DNA from: Sialis fuliginosa
Lineage: Eukaryota; Arthropoda; Insecta; Megaloptera; Sialidae
Assembly (NCBI GenBank): GCA_961205875.1
Contig: OY540821.1
Location: forward strand, 2,418,001-2,482,000
Length of the DNA: 64,000 nucleotides
Reading direction: 5' to 3'
Under the pieces are notes generated by a model that saw nothing but the letters and a program-made list of their open reading frames with translations, made no database searches and was not told the DNA's origin. Within the stretch, counting starts at the first letter, position 1. Every line of letters begins with the position of its first letter. A program made the position numbers and the translations under genes. Below are positions 10,775 to 22,487 of the stretch, in pieces.

Positions 10775-11796
10775 AATCCAGGCTGTCTAGGCTAAAAAGA
10801 ACATAAAATAGGAATTTTTACTTACAGGATATGTTACAAAAGTGGTGTAGAATAATTTTGCTCCATTTTGGTTGTCCGCGACAGGGGTTCATGGTTCAAT
10901 TACAAAATTCTTAAGATTTTCTGATTTTTGCTGAATAGCTGTCAAAATAAGTATTATACAAAAAAAAAGTTTCAAATAAAAGTTAATCGCTACAAAATTT
11001 CCTACTAATAAAGTTTAACGTTTTTTAAGTTGATACCCCTGGAAAATAAACATTCTGTAGTACAGAACATTCACTGAAAATTAGGACCTGATATCTTCAA
11101 TTGTTTTTGTTTTATTAAATTGTTAATAATGGAATCATGCTTGTCTTTGATTAACAATAAAAGTTTTTGTAAAACCTTTATTTTTGTACAATTGTTTGTA
11201 TGAGTTCTCAAAGACTTATATAATCGATTTCCACCATAAAAAAGTATTTTTTTTAAATTCTTTGGCAAATGGTAGCACTAAAATTTTATTGTTAAGTTTT
11301 TTTATTTTAAATCAATTCAATTGTTTCATAGAAGCAGAAATATTAAAAAAATAATAGCCAGGGACCTGCTCTGATGAAAACCGCATTAAAATCGCTTCAG
11401 TAGTTTTCGAGATAAGCGGTAAATGATAGAAAAATAAGTTTCTTTTTATGAAGGGTAGAGTTAATTAATGGTACAAACATAAACAATCAATTTTTATAAA
11501 AATTTTGAAGTGTGTAATATACATTTAAAAACTCAAAAACTTTCAAAATAGAGGTTGTAAGGAATTTTATAGCGAATAATTTTTATTTGAATCTTTTTTT
11601 TGTATAATACTTATTTTGACTGCTATTTAGCAAAAATCAGAAAATCTTAAGAATTTTGCAATTGAACCATGGTTAACCCCTGTCGCGAACAACCAAAATC
11701 GGAGCAAACTTATAGGGTATTACTTTTGTAACATATCCTGTAAGTATTAAAACTGTACGCAAAAATAATCTATTTTAGCCTCCACAGCCTGGACTA
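10775..11796. mobile_element. Foldback element with about 240-bp arms
   Basis: The left arm starts TCCAGGCTGTCTAGGCTAAA and the right arm ends with the imperfect complement TTTAGCCTCCACAGCCTGGA. Arms (about 10775-11010 and 11555-11796) also pair through GGATATGTTACAAAAGT / ACTTTTGTAACATATCC and CCGCGACAGGGGTT / AACCCCTGTCGCG. The ~550-bp centre is AT-rich with no gene. Confidence 0.75.
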
Positions 11797-11799
11797 ATA

Positions 11800-12225
11800 T
11801 ATTAAAAAAATGAATTTTTAATTTGTTACCTGCTAATACTTTTAGCGTATGAATAATGCTGATATTGTTTTGATTCATCTTTGTTGTGTCCACTAAAATA
11901 CTCATGCTGTATGTTTTGCGTAGATGCTATCGCCCAAACGTTGGTAATATCATAAAAATATTTACTCTCCTTGAGCGAAGTGTAGATAAGTCCCCATATG
12001 CTTGTTTACCTGAAATTGTAGATGTTTTATTAATCACGGGCTTTAGCAGGGAAGAATTTTACGTAATAGGAAGTGGGTACGAGGGGGGGGAGGGGAGGTC
12101 GAATGACAAAATATAAATGTAAATAATTCTTTATCGCTGGGTGAAATTATCTAATCAATTTATTGATGTGTGCGTACTTGTTACGAAATATATGTTATTT
12201 TGTAGTGTTTCGTACCGAAATAGAA
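11800..12225. other. No feature recognised
   Basis: AT-rich, with a G-run near 12083. The 76-codon open stretch at 11886-12116 has no recognisable motif or coding character and I do not call it a gene. Confidence 0.5.
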
Positions 12226-12228
12226 AAT

Positions 12229-14810
12229 ATCTGCCATGGGAGCCACGGGACTATCTTATACGTAATCTTGACAGTGAACAGTGTACGTGATTCTTAATTT
12301 ATTAGAACACATTTCTGACACAACTAATAAAAGATAAAATAAAATGAAAGAGACGTAAACTATAGATAATATTATTCTCTACATTATGTATCAAATGATT
12401 TTTTTTAACGTTTTAACAGAAAACGGATTTTTACTCTTGTCAATTTTTGAATTTTTGAATTATTTTTGAAATAAGAAAAAAATGTTTGAGATAAAAAATG
12501 TCGAGTATATTATTATCTATAATTTATTCCCCATACATTTTTTCCAACGTTTATGATTTAGTCAGAAAGATTTTTTTTTAAATAATTATTTAGACTCACC
12601 CACACTGTTCACTCTCAGGATTACGTATAAGAAAGTCCCATAGTACCTATAGTACGTCTGGTTCGTGGCAAATAAAGCCAAAACGCTGCACTTTTTGATT
12701 GGGGTATGCCACTTTCTGTGGTCATATATAAGGTCAAAAGAAAGATTTTCAGATAGGGAGCCACTTTAAAATCCGTGTAGAACACTATTATATCGGCTAT
12801 TAAAGATGGCCCCCACCGTTTTTATTAAATTGGCTGTATCTCAGCTTCTAGTCATCTGATTTCAATTTTCTTTTGTTTGTTTTAAATTTCTTATTGAGAA
12901 GATTATGTTTTGTCATTATTCATTTTTCTCTAAATCTTAAGGGTTCCCCACAATTTTCGAAAATCTGAAGATTTCACTTTTCTTACAAACTTAATTGTTA
13001 TATAACTTTTTTATTGTGCCCAATATCATTTTTTTACTTCATATAAAAAAGACAGACATTTTTTTCTGCGTTCCATTGATAACAAGATAATACTGTTTTA
13101 ATTAACAACTTCTTTGAAAATAGCGTGTTAAACTAAGAAAAAAAGATTATTTTTGGATCATTCCCTGTCAAGTTTACCTGTATTGGTTTCTCGGATTCAA
13201 GATTTTGATGGGAATGTCCATTTATACCTTCCCTGAATCAATTCTGACTATTTTTATCATGTCTGTCTGTCTGTCTGTTTGTGTGTGTATCTATTTGTCT
13301 GTATACGCTGTAACTCAAAAATGACAGTACATAAAGGGGTAAAATTTTATATTTAGAATTAATTTGTTTTAAGAAAGAAAACCTGATGTTTTTAAAACCG
13401 GAAACGGATGTTTACTCTTGTAATTTTTAATTATTCGAATTATTTCTGAAACGGTACCTGTTGGAAGAAAATGTTTAAAGAAAAATCTGTTTAGAATATT
13501 ATTATTTATAATTTGTTATAATTATTTTCTCCCAAAAAAAGTTTTTGAGGTTATATCGTTTTTTTTTTCAATTATATTTGAAATGGTTTAAAGCAGAAAT
13601 AAATCATTGAAATAAAAGTTGTAGGAGTATGTTATTTTCTATAGTTTATGTTCCATTAATTTTTTTGTATCTCTTACCAATTAAAAAAAAAAATCTTTTT
13701 AATTATATTTTTAATTTTTTTTCATTTTATTTGAACAAGTTCATGACAGAATGAAATGTTAATACCAAAAAATGTAGATAACGTTATTATCTATAGTTTA
13801 TGTTCTATTAATTTTTTTATATCTGTCATCAGTAAGCCAAAATTATTTGTTTTATATTAGTAGATACACGTACATTTTTTTATTGTATAAGAAAGTTCAG
13901 TGATATCCATGACAGATTTTTCAATTTTTTAACTATGCCATATGAGAAAATTGATCCCAATATAAAATTTCATATGATAAAAGGTAAATTTGACATGGAA
14001 TGATCCAAAAATAGTCTATTTTTCTTAGTTTAACACGCTTTTTCCAAAGAAGTTGTTAATTAAAACAGTATTATCTTGTTCTCAATGGAACGCAGAAAAA
14101 AATGTCTTTCTTTTTTATATGAGGTAAAAAAATGATATTGGGCACAATAAAAAAGTTATATAAAAATTAAGTTCGTAAGAAAAGTAAAATTTTAAGATTT
14201 TCGAAAATTGTGGGGAACCCTTAAGATTAAGAGAAAAATGAATAATGACAAAAAATAATCTTCTCAATAAGAACTTTAAAACAAGCAAAAGAAAATTGAA
14301 ATCAGATGACTAGGAGCTGAGATACAGTCATTTTAATAAAAACGGTGGGGGCCATCTTTAATAGCCGATATAATTGTGTTCTACACGGATTTTAAAGTGG
14401 CTCCCTATCTGAAAATTATTCTTTTGACCTTATCTATGAGCACAGAAAGTGTCATACCCCAATCAAAAAGTGCAGGGTTTTTTTACGTACCAGACGTACT
14501 ACTATGGTAAACACGCACACTGTTCAATCTCTGTAATACGTATAAGAAAGTCCCACACACTCATGGCAGATATTTCTTCTCTGTTATGAACCATTTGAAT
14601 TATAATAATTTTTTTTTAATTTGTTTTTTTTTTTCGAAAAAAAGAATAGAACATAAATTATAGATAATAACATTACCTACAATTTTTAACTTTTTTTCTC
14701 CAATTCTCACTGTTTCAAAGCAATTCGAAAAATTTAAAAATCGACGTAGGTAAACATTCGTATCCGGTTGAAAGATCGTTTTCAAAAATAGGACGTTTTC
14801 TTCCCAGACA
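12229..14810. repeat. Family D repeat region
   Basis: Begins CTGCCATGGGAGCCACGG-GACTATCTTATACG. Reverse-oriented versions of this end occur at about 12597-12640 and 14515-14576. Inner family D motifs (CGGATGTTTACTCTTG, TCGAATTATTTCTGAAACGG, repeated ATTATCTATA-TTTATGTTC blocks) recur between 13380 and 13860 and after 14600. Further copies are near 32200, 38390 and 58620. Classification unknown; no coding capacity. Confidence 0.55.
12638..14507. mobile_element. Large foldback element, about 1.87 kb with >500-bp arms
   Basis: The left arm about 12638-13190 pairs with about 13975-14507. Paired landmarks: GGCCCCCACCG / CGGTGGGGGCC... at 12810 and 14345, CACTTTTTGATTGGGGTATG / CATACCCCAATCAAAAAGTG, GAAAATTGTGGGGAACC in one arm with its complement in the other. 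The ends are CCATAGTA / TACTATGG. The ~790-bp centre contains family D-like sequence and a CTGTCTGTCTG run near 13260. It is non-coding. Arm similarity looks high, around nine bases in ten by eye. Confidence 0.85.
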
Positions 14811-14950
14811 AAAATTAATCTTAAATATAAAATTTCACACTTCTAACAAAAATTTATTATTTCAAAAATATTATTTCTGTTTTTGGGTTAATCAATCCAC
14901 GTCCGTATAATTTTATCTTAATCGGTATAAAATCTATATAAACATTGATA

Positions 14951-15020
14951 TAACTGTCCTTGTTTATGTTGGTTAGTTTCTAGTTAACTAAACAAGGACA
15001 GTTAACCTAACCTAACCTAA
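14951..15020. repeat. Perfect 16-bp hairpin followed by (CCTAA)3
   Basis: TAACTGTCCTTGTTTA (14951-14966) and its exact complement (14989-15004) enclose a 22-nt loop. Three CCTAA units follow directly, equal to three units of the insect telomere repeat TTAGG. Three units are too few to imply a telomere origin. Confidence 0.7.
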
Positions 15021-15175
15021 CAGAAATTAACCAACCTAAATTATTAAAAACCTGAAAAATATTATGCTGCCACCTTTTCGACAATATTCAAACTAATCTA
15101 AATTGATTCTTAACCTTGCTAAATGTGTTTGATCTCATCATTGTTAAATGTCATTAATAATTCAATTTTGTATAA

Positions 15176-16344
15176 GGGTCATTCCATGGAAGACGACACC
15201 TGACCAATAAAAATATTAACTTTTTGGTTTAAAGTATTGTTAACGTTCTATAATAGTCGAAATATACGAATAGTAAAAAAAATCTAATTTTTTTGTATTT
15301 TTTCAGTTTAAAATATGATTTTTACCCAAACCATTTATGGCACATTTTTTTGTCGAAATTGGAAACTCTCATTCCACCATTGTATTGTAGCAAAACGTTC
15401 TGATTTCATTTGAAAAAATCTGTTTTTTGTGTCCCACCCGTCACACATACAAATCTATTAATTTAACAAGTTTAGGACAGATATTCACGTTTTTCACATA
15501 ATCATGTCTTAAAAAATATATCTAGGAGTTAGAGATGTGTAATTCATGAACGATTCGTTCTTTTGGAACGATTCTTTTCGATGAACGAATCGACTCGAGT
15601 CAATATTTTTAAAAATAATCGTTTTTTTTTTAATTTTTTTTTTTTATTATATTGTAAAATATAAAAGAAAAGATTCCAATAATATTGTACAATAATTACA
15701 ATATATACAAAAAGTGTTCAGAATTTATAACACAATTCAAAAATGGTATAATATACATATAGGGTGTTTCATTTAAAAAATTAATGATGACTGTATATGT
15801 TCTTCTTCAGACACCCTGTATACAATTTTCTTATGTCGAAAAATCCACTTTTAAAAATACTAATTGACGGGTCCGAGCGTTTTTGCACAAAAGAATTACC
15901 TGAATTTTAAACGAATTTGTTCCTTTCATCGTGAACGCACTACTGTATAAATAAATTTTTTATGTGAGCAAAAAAAGTATAAAACATTTTATAAGTTAGG
16001 AGCAAAAAAAAGGTTATCAATTATTAAATATTCGATTTCGACTTTTTTTTAATAAGTTCTAGCAGGAATTTAATAAAATACAGTTTGTAAGCTAAAAAAA
16101 AAATCTTCAATTTTTTTTTGCATATTCTATAAGTGAACGAAGCACTGAACGAATCAGTAAGAACGATTCTTATTACTGAATTGATTCAAATGACTCGAGT
16201 CACTAAAAAGACTCATTTAACCCATCTCTACTAGGAATGCTATCATAATACAGTATGTATAATTTGCTTTATTTACACCCATAAATATTTGAATCTTTGT
16301 AAAAAATGTTTCGAAACGTCCCACCCGTCACCATGGAATGACTT
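15176..16344. mobile_element. MITE with GTCATTCCATGG termini, split by a hAT
   Basis: Outer inverted ends GTCATTCCATGG (15178-15189) and CCATGGAATGAC (16331-16342), with GTCCCACCCGTCAC motifs in both halves (about 15430 and 16318). The hAT at 15530-16230 interrupts it. Without the insertion it would be about 460 bp. The target duplication is not clear. Confidence 0.6.
15530..16230. mobile_element. Nested hAT-type MITE, 701 bp
   Basis: Starts TAGAGATGTGTAATTCATGA and ends TCATTTAACCCATCTCTA. The target duplication is CTAGGAGT (15522-15529) and CTAGGAAT (16231-16238), 7 of 8 matching. GAACGATTC and GACTCGAGTCA motifs recur near both ends. A small hairpin with TAGGGTGTTTC / AGACACCCTGTA ends lies inside at about 15760-15812 and may be a further nested element. 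Confidence 0.82.
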
Positions 16345-16420
16345 TTCTATTTCATCGAAAAATATCTTTTTGAATTCAACACGAGGAACCATCACTTGAT
16401 CGACTATTTTTTTTAATATA

Positions 16421-16991
16421 AGGTAAAGGCACTAGTTATGGCCGCTATAAAAGCAAGTTTTCGTGTTTTTTTTTTGATGATTGGGCTTGTTTTTTGTAAT
16501 TCTCATGAACTCATGTTACTAATAAAACAAGTAACTCTTTATTTAATCAATTTAATTACCAAAGTCCGCAAATATAGTTTGTTTTTTAAATTATAACCTT
16601 TTATTTTGTTCATGTTTTTTCTCCAGTAATGGCAAAGGAAAAACCAGTAATGAGTACGCAGTGATGGACACTTGCTAATGATTACAAAATGATAAGTACT
16701 ACGACACAAAAGATATAAAAGAAAGAATCGTCAAATTTGAAACAATGTAAAGCAGTTGCTATGATAATATAATAACTAATAAATAAATTATACTAATAAT
16801 TAGTTTAAATGTCCATCATTTTGACACCTATTGGCCGAATGTCATCAAATCACGCTGTAAGACAGTTAAATGGATATAGATTTATATTCAGAAATGGTAG
16901 TAATCAAATATCAACAAATATTTCTAATTTAGTACCTTTAATTAAAAATTTGCCTATACTGGGGTCCTTGCCAAGATTGGCGTCACTACCT
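16421..16991 (-). mobile_element. Family A MITE, full length, reverse orientation
   Basis: Starts AGGTAAAGGCACTAGT and ends GGCGTCACTACCT, flanked by TA at 16419-16420 and 16992-16993. All internal family A landmarks are present. The 63-codon open stretch inside it is not a gene. Confidence 0.88.
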
Positions 16992-17365
16992 TATTTGTGA
17001 ATTTTAAAATTTAGCTACTTTTGTCTCCGATTGTATGTCTCATTCCTTCTTAAATCGATCCTATTAATATTTTCAAAATCTTGTTTTTGTATATGAAATA
17101 TACCTAGTACATATATATTTATTTACATAGGGAATATGCTCCTTTCGTATTCATTTATGTAAAAATTGTAAACAAGTAATCAGTTAACGGTTCAGAGACT
17201 TTTGTTTTAGACATGACAGAGAGAGAAGCACGTTGTCGACCATTTAAATGCATTTTGATTTAAAATTAAAATCATACGACATCTCTTGGACATTTAAATC
17301 GATATTTTTTTATAAAGTAAGCTTGGTTTTATTTATTTTTGCTTAAATCTTAATTTAAACCAAAC
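16992..17365. other. No gene; short repeated segment
   Basis: About 16995-17045 (TGAATTTTAAAATTTAGCTA, then CGATTGTATGTC) recurs at about 56932-56975. The remainder is unremarkable AT-rich DNA. Confidence 0.5.
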
Positions 17366-17696
17366 AGTGGTTTCCGAACCGGGGGGCAGGCGGGGCAATG
17401 CCCCCCTCCCAATGTTTTCAGTGTGAGGGGGGGGGGGGCAATTACTTTTTGCTCCCTCCAAATTTGGATTCAGTTTTTAGGGAGAGTTTGAAACGACGTG
17501 CAATTATAAAAATCTGTTTTCTGTCATTTTTTTACTCTTAAAAATTCTTTAATTTTTATAAACTGATGTTAATGCTCACAAACAAATTATAAACTGTAAC
17601 CACGAGTCTAGTCAGAGACAAAGAAAATTAAAAAAATTAAACGTTTTTCTCGTTTAGTTACGAGGTTCCACTGTATTTCTATATATTTTCTTAAAC
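17366..17696. repeat. Candidate hAT left end and pogo-like fragment
   Basis: CAGTGGTTTCCGAACCGGGG at 17366 resembles hAT termini and leads into G/C homopolymer blocks (12 or more G near 17430). No matching right end was found. GTTACGAGGTTCCACTGTAT near 17657 resembles a pogo/Tigger-type right terminus, without a partner. Confidence 0.35.
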
Positions 17697-17939
17697 AAAT
17701 TTTTGTTGCATTTTAGGGGACCTATCGTAAGATGATATAAGATACCCCACTCAATGGAATAAGCGAAAAAAAAATGGGAGTATACTTTTTATGTCTATGG
17801 GAAAAATTATTTTTTCAAAAATCTAATTTCTGTTTTTGGGTTATCAATCTACGTTCGTATACCAAATTTTATCTTCATATGTATAAAATTTATATAGACA
17901 GACAGACGGGCGGACAAAGCGAGACTATAAGAATTCCTA

Positions 17940-19979
17940 CACTGAAAGAAAAAAAAATATGGTACCAACTTCGCCGCGAGATTGGCCGTTTTGTAACTGC
18001 TTCAACTGAATTTCAGTTGTTTCAACAATACGATGGTTGAAACAAGGTTTTATGTTTTTTTCAGCCAAAGATAGAGCGGTATTATTATAAAAAAATATGG
18101 ATTTAAAATAAAATCAGTATAACTGAGCGAATTATGTGAGAAATTACTATAAAAAAATATTAATTCGAGTCAACATCCAAAAAAATTTTAAAAGAACTGA
18201 AGGTAAAATTCAGATAAGTTCGTCTTTATGGTTAAGTCAAATAAAAAATAAATTTATGTCAAATTCTTCATCGTCTTCCTCTAAGTTATCTGTGCGGCTG
18301 CCGTAATTTCATGTTGTTGACCCTATCCCATGGACGGTGTACAATCCCTGTACGAGTACCTTATGACTCTAGTCATATAATCACATGTGTTTGTAATAAA
18401 TCAGACCCAGGGTCCAGAATATTTTTGTTGTGAAGGTATTTGTATCAGTTTACGACGTAAAAACTCATTTTAAATCAGTCAGTTGTTAGTTTCTATGAAA
18501 TATTCGATAAGTGTAGAAGCCCCTTATTTTCTTTGTGAACAACATTATTAACATTGTGAAGAATGGCTGATAAAGAAACAAGGCAGTATCTCATTAACTG
18601 GGATTTGGAAAATTTGATAGAGAATTTTTACAGTAAGTTATTTTAATCAATTTGAAATTATATTTAATTTTATTATTATATAGTACACTCTAATTTTTAC
18701 TTTAACATATTTCTTCCTTTTTATTCAGTAAAATAAGCAATGAAGATTTGTCGGACCTGGTTGACGAAATAATCGAACAATTCCCGAATGAAAAAAATTA
18801 GACTTACTACGTGCCACCTGTCTACAAGCGATACTCAAAAAGTAATTCGTCGGAGCATGCTCGTGGAAGGCTCTACAACAAGTTCCATAATAAATTACAA
18901 CAACTTCAAATTTTGAAAACTATCAAAATCTTCACCACATGAGCAGTTTAGTGGTGACGACGCACCATTATTATCTGGTAATATAGTTTTTTGTATAACC
19001 TATTCAATTGAACACAGTTTCATAAAATTAATACTGAATATTTCAGATGCTGAAGTCAATCAAAGTCTTTCCTGGTTGCAACAATAACAACATATATTCC
19101 AATGAACTGATAGTTCATTGGCAAAAAACATTTGTCGCTCGGTTCAAAATATTGACAACAAATAATTACTTTAGGATCATAGGAAATAATTTCTCTGAAA
19201 ACTATTACAATTAATATATTAATTAATAATTAATATTTTAGAAAATATAAGTAATATTCCATATTTTTTATTCATGTTGGATTATATGTAATAATTAAGG
19301 TAGCTATTATATGTATGTATGTATATTCTAAAAGCATTGTAATCATATATTTTATAGGATAATAAAATGATTTATTTTGGTAAATTGTGTTTTATAATTA
19401 TTAATCACCATAAATAAAAACATAGAAATTTGACATGATATTTATTGTTATGAAAGAAATTCCATTAAAATAACATAATTGATCATTTGAACAAAATATA
19501 TAATTTTTTAAATTAATTGTTCAAGCATTTTACTCGAATACATTGAAAATTTACACCGATCCGATACTCTCCTGATACAATTTATATTACAATTGAGCTA
19601 AAATCATGAAGAAATCTAATAAAATTAAAATTAAGTTTACTAAACTATACCTATATGTTCGTTCAAATTTTTTCGTTTTTTGACAAAATATAATATTTTA
19701 TTGTTATAACCTCAACCTTTGTTGAAACTAAAACTTTAATATATTAATTTAAGTATATATTTCTCTTAATAGACTACAAATTTTTTGTATGGATATCGTA
19801 AAAATTTGCTACAAAATACATATTGTCAACTCAACTTCACGGCGGGATTGACCGAACATATTTCTCTAAACTCGCCCAGTAGTTGACTCATTCTTGTAGC
19901 GAGCTTCGCCGCATTTAAACTCGCGGCGGGATTGAGTCAACTTCGTTTGCATTGATACTATGAATTCTTTTTCTCAGTG
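17940..19979. mobile_element. Complete CACTG-ended DNA element carrying a gene remnant
   Basis: 2,040 bp, starting CACTGAAAGAAAAA and ending TTCTTTTTCTCAGTG, with TA on both sides (17938-17939 and 19980-19981). Comparison with uninterrupted family C copies confirms TA as the duplicated target. The subterminal regions share GC-rich blocks: CAACTTCGCCGCGAGATTGG on the left; CGGCGGGATTGA twice and GAGCTTCGCCGC on the right (about 19840-19950). The interior holds a decayed spliced gene copy (18563-19214) instead of a recognisable transposase. The superfamily is uncertain. It is probably a non-autonomous element with captured or co-opted cargo. Confidence 0.8.
18563..19214 (+). pseudogene. Decayed three-exon gene copy, SAM-like N terminus
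   Basis: ATG at 18563 opens MADKETRQYLINWDLENL..., ending at a GTAAGT (18633). After a TTATTCAG acceptor (18728) the frame ISNEDLSDLVDEIIEQF follows; with exon 1 this resembles a helical SAM-type fold. After an in-frame stop the same frame continues TYYVPPVYKRYSK...HARGRLYNKF. A GTAATA donor at 18978 and TTTCAG acceptor at 19046 lead to a third exon with SLSWLQQ and, in another frame, ELIVHWQKTFVARFK. Canonical splicing puts exons 1 and 2 out of frame, and there is at least one stop and further frame change, so it is a pseudogene. The retained introns argue against a retrocopy. I think it belongs to a multi-copy uncharacterised insect family with a W-L...W-T..R C-terminal pattern, but that rests on memory. 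Function unknown. Confidence 0.5.
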
Positions 19980-20010
19980 TAGTTTTCTACAGAATCTTAA
20001 AAAACATCTA

Positions 20011-20290
20011 CCAAGTGCTTCCTTGTGCTAAATTCACCAAAGGTAGTTAATTATTGAACCCCTTCTCCTTATACACTAGTTTAATGATTATAGTCAAACT
20101 CAGTCAGACACACAGACGAACAGACACTGGAAAAAGTGTTTGTCTTGACCAGAAATAGAAAGATTAAGTGTAAATTTTGAAATCAGAACAATTTTTTTTC
20201 CTTTCAAAAACGATCGCAAAGCTTCTTGTATCTTCGATATGGTGAGGAAGCAATATGTCCGTATAAGAAAATAATGGTTTAATATATCCA
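20011..20290 (-). repeat. Family B fragments, reverse orientation
   Basis: About 20011-20060 holds the ACATCTACCAAGTGCTTCC and TTCACCAAAGGTAGTTAATT end; 20100-20275 holds the other end, with CAGACACACAGACG, TTGTCTTGACC and AAGCTTCTTGTATCTTCGAT. The middle of the element is missing. The 63-codon open stretch here is incidental. Confidence 0.7.
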
Positions 20291-20344
20291 AAGTACAATG
20301 TAGGTACCAAAATTTTCCAACGATCGATGTAATACTGGTCCAGT

Positions 20345-20820
20345 ACCTTATAGTATAGTACTGGCTAAATATACTAAATTAGAAATAATTGTTGATATTT
20401 AATTACTTGCATTATTGAATTATAACCTATAGACATTTAACTGTTAAAAAGCTTAATTGGCCAATAGGTGTCAAAATGGTGGACATTTAAACTAATTATT
20501 AGTATAATCTATTAGTTTATTAATTATTATATTATCATAGCATCTGCTTTACATTGTTTCAAATTTAACGATTATTTATTTTATAACTTTTGTGTCGTAG
20601 TGCTTATCATTTTGTAATCATTAGCAAATTGGATGCCCATTACTGGTTTTACAACAAAATAAAAGGCTATAATTTAAAAAAAAATTATATTTGCAGACTT
20701 TAATAATTAAATTGATTTAATAAAGAGATACTTGTTTTATTAGTTACATGAGTTGGTGAGAATCACAAAAAGAAGCCCCTCAATCCCAAAAAAATAGTGT
20801 ACCTTACTTTTAAAAGAGCC
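20345..20820 (+). mobile_element. Family A MITE, diverged and end-eroded
   Basis: Internal landmarks GGCCAATAGGTGTCAAAATGG, TTTGTGTCGTAGTGC and CATTACTGGTTTTAC are present in order, but the 5' terminus is rearranged and part of the interior is deleted. It ends near TGTACCTTAC. It shares sub-features (CATTATTGAAT, CTATAGACATTTAACTG) with the copy at 33997, so the two may form a subfamily. Confidence 0.7.
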
Positions 20821-21798
20821 GAGACTGGTGTCGATTGGTGCCAATAACTTATGAATTAATATGATTTTCTCTCTTATTTCAAATCCGTAGTTTCAAACTT
20901 ATTTAAATTGATTATATTTCTTTTGCAAGTCTGATATTCAATAATTGCAATAACCTGATTTTAAACATTGCGTCAAATTGTGTGAGAAAAAAATGTGATA
21001 ATTTCTGTAAGCTGCTAGCAATAATAATAATAATAGATATTTAAATTTATTGTAACAGAAAAAAGTGCAAGTTGCTATTATAGAACCAGGGCTAGGCGTC
21101 CATTGTCAAAGTCTTCTGAGAATATCTATGCACCAACTAGCCAGATAATTTCTATTGTGCTCTGTGCAAATCTGTATGTTATTAAAAAAGGCCTCCATAT
21201 TCAAATGTGTTTGGAAAATGCAGCTAGACAAGTTTTCTATTCACATTTGTGGTCTATGCATAGTAGCTGTTTTATTTTTTTGTCTAGCGGCAATGGTGGA
21301 TAGAAGAATAAAATTATGGGGTCATAGGAATGATATATTTTATCATGGGAACCCTTTAGTAAAGTGATTAATCAATTTTTATGTTAACGCTTTTATTGGT
21401 TTGTATTTTTGGATTCGGTCGAAATAAAATTTCTATTGTATATTATTGATATAAAAATTAAAAATTAAGTAAATCATCTGAAGTTTAAATTAAAGAATAA
21501 AAAGCAGTAGACCGTGTCAATTTACTAGCAGAGTAGATATATGGTAATTAATTTTTTAAATTTAATTTATAAAACAAATTAAACTGAATAATTTATTAAT
21601 AAATCATTCTGCTTAAAAAAATAATAATATATCAAATATGTTTTATTTTATTAGTATGTTTCGTTTTTTTTTTTTCATTATCATGAATTTAACATTCGAT
21701 GAGTATTTTTTTTGATAATAAATATTATCTTATTTATAAAAAAGTGTATTACTTTGACAGTTGAATTTTTAAATGTTGAATATTATATTATATAATAA
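20821..21798. other. No feature recognised
   Basis: AT-rich sequence. Two overlapping open stretches of 66-70 codons at 21103-21367 lack recognisable motifs and I do not call a gene. Confidence 0.5.
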
Positions 21799-22400
21799 TA
21801 CTAGCTGTGCCCGCGGCTTCGCTTACGTGGACTACGGAATTATTGTTTAGGATTTTTGAAAAATATAATTGAATTAAGTACAAACACGATTAGTTATTAT
21901 TGTAATAATCAACACCTAAATTATCTAACAAAAACGAATCAGAAGAAAAAGTACAAATAATTTTTGTTCTGTTTAAATTCAAAAATTAGTTATTGAAAAC
22001 AAAATAGACAATTGACAATCAAAAAGACATTTAAAACGTCAAAATGACATTTATATGTTAAAATAAATATAAAAAAAACAAATGACGATTTTTAAAAGCA
22101 AATTGAAATAAATCTTTCTAAGGGAATAATTTACAACAAACAGGAAATTGAATGCTCTACAAAAAGATCCTATAAAATTTTCACGTATTATGTGTCGTTC
22201 TTGAGATATCTTGAAAAAATAAATATTTTGGGATGTCACCCTTCCTCTTACTCACGATTTTAATGATTTTAAAATGGGACCATCCTCAAGCCAGACCCAA
22301 CCAAGTTTCATTAATATTGGTTTAGAATTCAGGGGACAGACGGACATACATACACGGAATCAATTTAAAATTTTGAAATCAGAACAATATTAGTATATTT
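21799..22400 (-). repeat. CCCGCGGCTTCGC motif and truncated family B copy
   Basis: ACTAGCTGTGCCCGCGGCTT at about 21800 is a motif I know from the ends of widespread insect repeats (class uncertain). About 21960-22400 is family B in reverse: CATTTAAAACGTCAAAATGAC, AAATCTTTCTAAGGGAATAA, TGTGTCGTTCTTGAGATATC, GGGACCATCCTCAAGCCAGA, then a GACAGACGGACA segment. Both family B termini are missing. Confidence 0.65.
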
Positions 22401-22487
22401 ATAGTAGATTTTTTTTAAATATAAAAAAACTTTTGTAAAAAATAATTTGCTACCTAAAAAGCAGAAAATAAAATTCGGTTAGACTGT

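Larger units (their letters stand above)
17697..20010 (+). repeat. Family C copy split by the 2-kb CACTG element
   Basis: Left part 17697-17939 (GGGGACCTATCGTAAGA, GTTTTTGGGTTATCAATC, then ACAGACGGGCGGAC) and right part 19982-20010 (GTTTTCTACAGAATC). In other copies the sequence runs straight from GGGTTCCTA to GTTTTCTACGG, so the insertion site of the element at 17940-19979 can be read exactly. Confidence 0.7.

Noticed and set aside
15003-15022. (CCTAA)3 as an internal telomere
   Set aside because: Only three units, and GGTTAGG words are common in insect DNA (another at about 35627); no evidence of a telomere fusion.
21103-21367. Two overlapping 66-70 codon plus-strand frames with a hydrophobic stretch
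   Set aside because: No start context, no splice partner, no motif; expected by chance at this length.
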